Shown here piece by piece: positions 57,808 to 64,000 of a DNA stretch of 64,000 nucleotides (position 1 is its first letter; each line of letters starts with the position of its first letter). The DNA lies in assembly GCF_000372725.1 (NCBI RefSeq), contig NW_005200351.1, positions 164,998-228,997 of the forward strand, written 5' to 3'. This stretch comes from Emiliania huxleyi CCMP1516 (taxonomy: Eukaryota; Haptophyta; Isochrysidales; Noelaerhabdaceae). The notes beneath the pieces are model-generated. The model saw only the letters and a program-made list of their open reading frames with translations, was not told where the DNA came from and ran no database searches. Both the position numbers and the translations under genes were made by a program.

Positions 57808-59642
57808 ATGTCGACTCTTCCGAACACCACGCTGGCGACGCTCGCCGACGTCAGCGTGGAGGAGCTCGCCGAGGTTGTCTCCCGCGCTTCGTGGGAGGAG
57901 AGGCTCACCGCGGATGACAGAGCGAGGCTCGGCGGCCTGCTCCCCTTCGGCGACGACGAGGCGGAGCGGGCGGTCGCCCTCGACACCGTCTTCTCGTGCG
58001 CGCCGGTTCGCTTTGGCTCCGCCGTCGGGCGCGCGTGGGAGCTGCTGCGCGCCGGTGCTCTCACCGCGGCCGCCGCGGCCGAGCGCGAGGAATCGCGCAG
58101 GGCGCACGACGAGGCTGTCGCGGCTCACCACGACGACCTCGTGAGGCGGCTGCACACGCTGCGGCGCACCTGGCTGCCGCCGCAGCCAAAGCCTCCGCGC
58201 GCCACGAAGCGGAAGAAGGCCGACGACTGGCTCGTCTACTCCAAGGAGGGCGGGGGGCTGGTCCGCCGCAATCTCAAGCAGCCGCCGGCGGCCCGCGGGT
58301 CAAAGCAAGTGGCCGAGGCGGCGGCGGCGCGGGGCTCCTCGCTCGCGTCCGACAGTGGCGCGTCGCCCCAGGCCGCATTCCCCCGGGCCGCCGAGGCTCT
58401 TCCGCCACTGCCGGGCGAGGCGGACGAGTCTGTGAGCGAGGGCCTCGTGAGCAGCAGGCCCGAGCCGCTCTTCCCACCTCGCTCTCTGAGCCCGGCAGGC
58501 TGTCTTGTCTAGGCGAGGGCGAGCCGGCCCCTCCAGCGGGGCGCAAGAGGGCCGCGCCGGACACGTCGCCGGCGGAGGCCAGCTCTGCGAGCGGGCTCGC
58601 TGCTGCGAGCGGTCTCGCGCTGCCCGACGGCTTCTCGCCGCAGCTGCAGTTTGCGCGGCTCGTGCGCGACGCTATCTCTTCGGTGCCGCAGGAGTTTGCT
58701 CCGGCAGAGTACGTGCGCAAACAGGTGCAGGTGCAGGCGGAGGCGGGCGGGCAGGTGGCGCTCCTGCCAAAGGGGACGGCGCTGCAGCAGTACATCCGCT
58801 CGATCCTCCTCTTCATGTCCACCTCGGCAGACGAGCTGGCCGCCGCGAGCCCTGTCAAAAGAAACGGCGGCCGCAGGACAAGGAGGCCTTGTGAACAGGC
58901 GGACGAGCATGCCGCGCGCACGCAGGCCGGCGACAGCGCGGCGCCGCCCGACGCCGCCGTCGATTTTGACGAGCTCACGCAGTCCTACCGCTGGAGGGGG
59001 CCGACCGGCGAGCACGCGGACGCGGAGCTGCGGCGGCTGGAGGTGCTGCACTTCGAGCGCTTCGTCTCGCAGCACGGCGGAGTGGTCTCGGGCTCCGGCG
59101 GCGCGCGCGGGCTGCACGCGCCCATCCGGTCGCAGAAGGCTGCCCTGACGCTGCCCCCCGGCTCCGCCGAGCAGCTCGCGTTCTTTCAGCGGGAGGAGGC
59201 GATGCGGTACAGCAGCCCAAACCAGGCGTGGGTCTACACGCTGCGCGATGGGAGCCAGTCCTCGGTCTCGCCCATCGGCAAGAAGAGCTCCGCGGTCGGC
59301 AAGGCGCGCGAGCACTTCCTCCTGCGGCCGGAGCGGCCTCCGAGCGTCACGCTACTCGCGCTCGTGCGCGACGCGGCGGCGCGGCTGCCGGGAGGGGAGG
59401 GCTCGCGTGCGGACGTCTGCGAGTTGCTAAAGGAGTCGCAGTACCTCATCGGCGGCGTGAACGACGCGCAGATCTCGCAGGTGGCCAGCGGTGCGCTCGA
59501 CCGCCTCCACCAAGAACAAGACCCGTGCGTCACCTACGAGTCGGAGCGCAAGGTCTGGATCTACCTGCACGCCGACCGGCAGGCGTCCGACTTTCACGCG
59601 CTGCCGCTGAGCAAAAAGTCCAAGGTGGCCAGCTTGCTGTGA
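57808..59642 (+). CDS. NFRKB-like protein, INO80 complex subunit
   Basis: ATG at 57808. The N-terminal 110 residues (VSVEELAEVVSRASWEERLT, LGGLLPFGDDE, VFSCAPVRFGSAVGRAWELL) match the DEUBAD domain of NFRKB and its pattern of a short LF-G-x-x-x-FG turn. A linker with KKADDWLVYSKEGGG and Ala-rich sequence follows, then two winged-helix-like units (LQFARLVRDAISSVPQEFAP; SVTLLALVRDAAARLPGGEG) as in the NFRKB C-terminal half. Intron 58827-58898 (GC-AG, 72 nt) is needed by its exon duplication; another lies within 58441-58511, ends TGTCTAG and changes frame. Family role: nucleosome remodelling and UCH37 regulation. Confidence 0.75.
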
Positions 59643-60030
59643 GTATAGAGTAGTCCTCGCTCCTGGAGGGACGCGGTCTCTCGCGTCTCGGAGAGTCTCC
59701 CTCATGTACCGGTGCCACGTGGGCCACACAGTAAAATACAACAAGAGAACATCTCACCCAGAGAAACCACGTAGTTTGTATTCCGAGACCAGGGCCCACG
59801 GCGGGGGCCTCGGTGCCTAGCCCCGCATTTAACAAAAATAAACTGCTCTGGGTGCTGCCATGGGACCGCCGTCCGCGGCACAGAAAAGAGAGCGAGCGCG
59901 GGGCTGAGCGGGCCGACACAGCGATGGCCCGTCGTGGCTCTGTGTGAGGATGCCCGTGGCGAGAGGTCCTGGTCGTCGGCGAGGCCGCTTAGGCGCGTCC
60001 GACGCGTCCGCCCGTGTCCGCGCTCCGGCG
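59643..60030. other. Intergenic, convergent ends
   Basis: Nothing recognised. Confidence 0.4.
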
Positions 60031-61094
60031 TCAAACCTTGAGCTTCTCCGCCTCCTCGAGCGTCTCCGCGTCCTCCGGCGTGCGCGCCTCGCTCCGCAGG
60101 CACCGCGCACGCCACTCTCTCGCCTCGCCGTCGCGGCCCAGCTTCTGGCAGGTGCGGGCTAGCATCAGCCGGTTCTTCGGGTAGAAGCCCGGGTCCATCT
60201 GCTCGGCCGCGGCGAAGTGATCAAGCGCCTGAGGTCGCGGCGGCGGCACCGTGGGCGTGCGGCGGCACCGTCGCGTGCGGCGGTGGCGGGTTGGGGGGAG
60301 GCGGGGCGTGCGTGAGCGTGCGTGAGCGTGCGTGGGGGGGACGCGGCCCGGCGACGTGGCGCCGAGGGGCGCAGCGGGGAGCGGCCCGAGCTGCTTCTCC
60401 GCGCCTGCTCGTAGGTGGCCTGCGGGGGGGCCGCGAAGAGAGCCGCGGCGGCCTTCTTCTCTATCCACGAGAGCTTCGCCACCTCGAAGCACCACACGCC
60501 CAGCAGGTGCCGACTCGTGGCGTCCGTCGGCGCGAGGGCGACGGCCTTCTCGAAGTGCTCGGCGATCCGGAAGCTGTTCTTGATCTTTTCCGTCGTGCCG
60601 CCAAAGGCGCCAACGTCCGAGAGCAGGATCGCGTACCACTTGTGGCACGGGGCGCAGGCCTCGTCCGCCGCCAGGGCACGATCCGCCAGCTCGAGCGCCT
60701 CCACCACCAGGGCCTGCTTCGCTGGCGCAGCCTTCTCGGCGTCCGCCAACTTCTTTAGCGCTCGCCCGAGCCTCCACAGCAGCGCAGCATCGTCCGGTCG
60801 GGAAGCGAGCGCGGTGCGCAGCAGAGACGCAAGTGCGGCGAAGCTGTTCGCCTCGAACAGGGTGTCGGCCTCGTCGATGACTGAGGGCGCCTTTGCGCTG
60901 TCGGCTGGACGCACGTGATCGTTGACGGCGAGGGCCAGAAGGGCGGCGCCCACAGCAAGACCCGTGCCCCGCGGCGGCACACTGGCCCGTGCGACGAGTG
61001 GCTGCGAGAGTGCCAGCGAGGCCGCGATCCCGTCGCAACCGAGTTGCAACCGCGGCGCAGCCCATTTCGCACGGCGTATGACGCTAAGAGCCAT
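60031..61094 (-). CDS. RMDN (regulator of microtubule dynamics)-like TPR protein
   Basis: Exons 60405-61094 and 60031-60228, 295 residues from the ATG at 61094. An N-terminal Ala/Arg-rich stretch with a hydrophobic segment could target mitochondria. TPR-like helices carry family landmarks: LLWRLGRALKKLAD, CHKWYAILLSD, IAEHFEKAVALAPTDATSRH, LLGVWCFEVAKLSWIEKKAA and, after the intron, DPGFYPKNRLMLARTCQKLG. The intron (60229-60404) has a GC donor, with GCGC repeated after the acceptor, and contains GCGTGAGC tandem repeats. Human RMDN1-3 are mitochondrial/ER-contact proteins; function in algae unknown. Confidence 0.82.
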
Positions 61095-62285
61095 GGTTGG
61101 CTTCTCGGGATAGAGCGGCTGTGAAGAGGATGCGAAGCATCGTCCAATATTGCTTTTGCTTTTGGACAGGGCTGAGATTCTTAGAAGGCGCGCTGTACCC
61201 CCTTGCTTGCGAGCATGTACGAGGTTGCCCGAAATGCCGCCTGCCGTTTGGCAGATTGGAAGAAGACCCTTTGGACCAAAGCAGCCCGGAGGATCGGCGC
61301 GCAGTCCCAGACTGACGGCCGGTGGCATGAAGCAAGATCGACTTCGGACCAAGTGTCACAAACGTGACGAAATTGCGTCGCCCTGGCGCCCTCGGGCCCG
61401 ACCCGTTGGCTGAAAATGACTCCCCTGGTGCTCGGTTTGAACGTCTCGCAAGCAAGCTGGCGTCGCTCGCATAACTGTGACAGGGCGATTCTCCCCTCGA
61501 CGGAAGGGAGATCCAGAGCCTCCTGCTCTGCCCGCGCCGCCTGGCTGTTTGGCGACAGCGGAAGCCCGCGCAGTTGCGTGGGTCCGCGCCACAGGTAGAG
61601 ACGTTGAGCTTGGCGATGATTTAGTTGTCGTTCGGTCACTGGGCCAGTGGCAAGGTTGGAGCAATGCCAATGCGGCGATAGTCGTGCTTAGCTTCCTCCT
61701 AGGCACCCACCAATGTGCCCTCGACGCGATGCGTCGGCTGGCGGCGCGGGACGAGGGCCGTGCCGCTTCGTCGTCACGCCGCGCTGTTGCTCCGCCGCTA
61801 GCCGAGCCGAGGCACGCCATCGCCATCGGGTTGGCGAAGGATGCGTGCTGGCGAGGGGCGGGGCGGCGGTCCTGAAGCGCCGCTGCGTGGCCGCGGCGGC
61901 GCGCTCGACGCCGTGCAAACGTTTGCCCATATTTCGAATTCTCTGTCAAAATGTCTGAAGTTCGGTCTCTAGGATTCTTCCTAGCTAGCTCAGCTGAGCT
62001 GCCAGCCTGCCTGGGCGCTGGGGGCCTGCCAGCCCTTCCTTCCTTCGGAGGGAGGGAGGGGTGGAAGCATGGCCATGGGTGGATGGAAGCCATCGATCGA
62101 GGGAAGCGCGGAAGCCATGGCAGCTAGATGGCCGCAGTTGTAAAGTAGCCCTTACGCGGCCGGGTCTCGATTCTTTCTTTCGGTGTAGAGCTCTACCTGT
62201 GTTGTGCCAGGGTTTGCTGTAAAAATCCGACGACAGCCACGTCAGACGCGTGCGTAACAGAGGAAGAACTTAGGCGGCGACCCGC
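61095..62285. other. Intergenic; one weak exon-like frame
   Basis: A plus frame near 61590-61875 (VELGDDLVVVRSLGQWQGWS, ANAAIVVLSFLLGTHQCALD) looks partly protein-like, but no start or neighbours were found. GGAGGGAGGGA/CCTTCCTTC near 62035-62055 can pair. Confidence 0.35.
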
Positions 62286-64000
62286 ATGACGGCGTCAGGT
62301 GCCCGTGCGCACCACGCCCGTCTTTCTGGACCCTTACCCTTGCCGTCGCGCGCTGCTCACCTAGCATCCTCTCTGCATGCATCCTCTCCGTGCGCAGGTA
62401 TTCTCCTGTCATTGCTTTTCGGCGCCGGCCTAGCAGCGGCTAGCTTGCGTCATGCGACAGAGGAATTGCCGCAAGAGGGTGGTGCATCAGACGCCTCGGC
62501 ATCGGTGTTGGGCGGGGCGGTCGCCCAAAGCGATGCAAACACCTTTTCGGCGCAGCACCAGCTCACCCGATCATCGCTCGCGCCACGAGCATCGGACTCA
62601 CCACCGCTGCCACTGAGAGCACTTGGACCCCTTCTGTTGCCTGTGGATACCATGTTTGCTCCCCATCCTCGTTTGTGCAAAGAGTCGTGCTACCCTGCTG
62701 GGCCCGCGGCCGGCTTGGCAACGAATGCTTGCGAGCTCGAGGAGTGTCAAGGTTGTTGGCATTGCGCAGACTCTGACGCGCCCTCTGTGCTCATCCCGCC
62801 GCCTGGCAAGGGACTGCAGCGCAGGCTGTCCGAAGACCAATCGCTCGCCAGCGTGCCCCATCTGCCTGGCACATCCCATGCGCGCCGAACTACGAAGCCT
62901 CGTGTCCTTCCCCCCTTCGGCACGATCCCAGCGCCACTCGCACAACGCGCCCCTCTGGCGGCGCCGCCATCGCCATCACCACCGCCACCGTCGCCGCCGC
63001 CACCAGTGGCGCCCCTGCCGTCCCCGCCGCCACCGTCGCCACCGTCGTCGTCACCGCGGCCGCCCTCCCCATACTCCCCACGGCTGCCTGAGCAGCCGCC
63101 ATCGCCGCCGCCTCCATCCCCACCGCCACCAGTGGCACCACTTCCCTCGCCGCCGCCACCCTCGCCACCACCACCTGTGACGCCGCTACCGTCGCCGCCG
63201 CCGCCCTCGCCGCCGCCACAGTGGTTACCGCCCGCGCTGCCGCTTGCTCCGACCATCCCACCATCCTCGCCGCTGCCACCCTCGTCGGGGCTTCCACCTC
63301 GTTCGCCATCGCCATCACCCTCGCCGCCCCCGCCTTCGCCACCGCCTCCGTTCGCCCCCTCACCGCTGCCCCCGCCGCCGTCGCCACCACCACCGTCGCC
63401 GCCCCCGAATCAGCCAACGTCATCTCCGCCGAGCTCGACGCCACCAGCCCCTGTGCTACCGTCGCCATCGCCTTCACCACCTTCTCTTCCGCCACAATCA
63501 GGCATGCCCCCGCTTTCGCCCGTTCCTCCGGCCGCCCCTCCTCCGTCACCGCTGCCAGTGTCCTCAACCCCGCCCTCGCCACCACCGTCGCAGCCGCCGC
63601 CATCGCCGCCCTCGGCGCCGCTGTCATCGTCGCCGCCACCATCGCCGCCCGCGCCCGCCCCGCCGCCGCCCTCGCCCCCGCCGCCGTCCGGCATGCCGCC
63701 GCTCTCGCCCTCGCCTCCAGCCGCGCCGCCCCCGTCGCCGCCGCCCTCGCCGCCGCCGCCCTCGTCTCCACCCTCGCCGCCGCCGCCCTCGCCGCCACCC
63801 TCGCCGCCGCCGCCCTCGTCACCGCCCTCGCCGCCCCCGCCCTCGCCGCCCCCCACGCCGCCGCCACCATCGCAGCCCCCGACGCCGCCTCCTCCCTCAC
63901 CCCCGCCCTCGCTGCCTCCCCCGTCGCAGCCGCCCTCCCCACCGCCGCCCTCGTCTCCGCCCTCGCCGCCGCCGCCCTCGCACCCGCCGCCGCTGCCGCT
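62286..64000 (+). CDS. Ser-Pro-rich (hydroxyproline-rich-type) secreted glycoprotein, 3'-incomplete
   Basis: From the ATG at 62286 one frame stays open to the end of the window (571 codons). A basic leader with a hydrophobic core ([15 protein letters not shown], about 39-53) suggests a signal peptide or anchor. A middle part has paired cysteines ([21 protein letters not shown]). From about residue 217 the sequence is almost only Ser and Pro in [13 protein letters not shown] blocks with short variants (PSGMPPLSP repeated). This layout matches algal wall glycoproteins such as pherophorins or extensins; the globular C-terminal domain would lie beyond the window. The complementary strand also has a long Ala/Gly frame, a shadow of the repeats. 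Confidence 0.65.
   Translation, partial: MTASGARAHHARLSGPLPLPSRAAHLASSLHASSPCAGILLSLLFGAGLAAASLRHATEELPQEGGASDASASVLGGAVAQSDANTFSAQHQLTRSSLAPRASDSPPLPLRALGPLLLPVDTMFAPHPRLCKESCYPAGPAAGLATNACELEECQGCWHCADSDAPSVLIPPPGKGLQRRLSEDQSLASVPHLPGTSHARRTTKPRVLPPFGTIPAPLAQRAPLAAPPSPSPPPPSPPPPVAPLPSPPPPSPPSSSPRPPSPYSPRLPEQPPSPPPPSPPPPVAPLPSPPPPSPPPPVTPLPSPPPPSPPPQWLPPALPLAPTIPPSSPLPPSSGLPPRSPSPSPSPPPPSPPPPFAPSPLPPPPSPPPPSPPPNQPTSSPPSSTPPAPVLPSPSPSPPSLPPQSGMPPLSPVPPAAPPPSPLPVSSTPPSPPPSQPPPSPPSAPLSSSPPPSPPAPAPPPPSPPPPSGMPPLSPSPPAAPPPSPPPSPPPPSSPPSPPPPSPPPSPPPPSSPPSPPPPSPPPTPPPPSQPPTPPPPSPPPSLPPPSQPPSPPPPSSPPSPPPPSHPPPLP

Noticed and set aside
62890..63942. Long minus-strand open frame rich in Ala and Gly/Arg
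   Set aside because: It is the complement of the Ser-Pro repeat array on the plus strand and has no ATG-supported domain.

Overview
The window is nuclear DNA of a GC-rich, intron-containing unicellular alga. The evidence is multi-exon genes for eukaryotic proteins (a WDR61/SKI8-like WD40 protein, an NFRKB-like INO80 subunit, an RMDN-type TPR protein, a U-box ankyrin protein, F-box/RCC1 proteins), long tandem repeats inside introns, and no operons, rRNA, tRNA or organelle genes. A haptophyte (Emiliania-like) or pelagophyte (Aureococcus-like) is the best guess. That guess is inference from composition, gene families and intron style; no database was searched.

Layout. 1-8.2 kb: a 100-N gap, two damaged or partial plus-strand genes, a membrane-anchored short-chain dehydrogenase, and an F-box/RCC1 gene flanked by perfect 283-bp direct repeats, the second of which holds the 5' end of a coiled-coil gene. 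8.7-14.5 kb: a long minus-strand gene joining a CE2/SGNH acetylesterase to a second SGNH-like domain, divergent from a TupA-like ATP-grasp gene. 14.6-22.3 kb: ankyrin/U-box protein, a broken ADP-ribosyltransferase/ARM gene, and an amino-acid permease. 22.5-31 kb: retroelement debris, an orphan ammonium-transporter exon, WDR61-like, a broken CS-domain gene, and a coiled-coil gene. 31-43 kb: mostly repeats and MITE-like elements, with a second F-box/RCC1 gene, a RING-CH membrane protein and an ACT-domain gene. 43-48.3 kb: an adenylosuccinate synthetase gene swollen by intronic repeats. 48.5-64 kb: EF-hand protein, DFR-like reductase, MFS transporter, NFRKB-like protein, RMDN-like protein and a Ser-Pro-rich wall-type glycoprotein that runs off the end.

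The most interesting signal is how introns arise here. Reading frames were used to place about three dozen introns; roughly 26 have a GC donor and about 10 a GT donor. Eight introns in four genes are copies of one sequence family (introner elements), always in the sense orientation, with the exon bases at the donor repeated just after the acceptor. A separate 40-41-bp element, starting GCTGTGAAC and ending GCTGTGAACAG, occurs eight times at three sites of the adenylosuccinate synthetase gene, each time in tandem with a duplicated piece of exon. Further short introns are flanked by 13-35-bp exon duplications around unrelated or AT-rich filler. Together these look like several routes of recent intron gain caught within 64 kb.

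Limits: exon boundaries were chosen by eye to keep conserved motifs in frame; family names come from recognised motifs; several frames appear broken by missing bases in G runs and may be sequencing errors. Many long open frames start at GTG or TTG, so eukaryotic ATG starts were chosen instead where possible.
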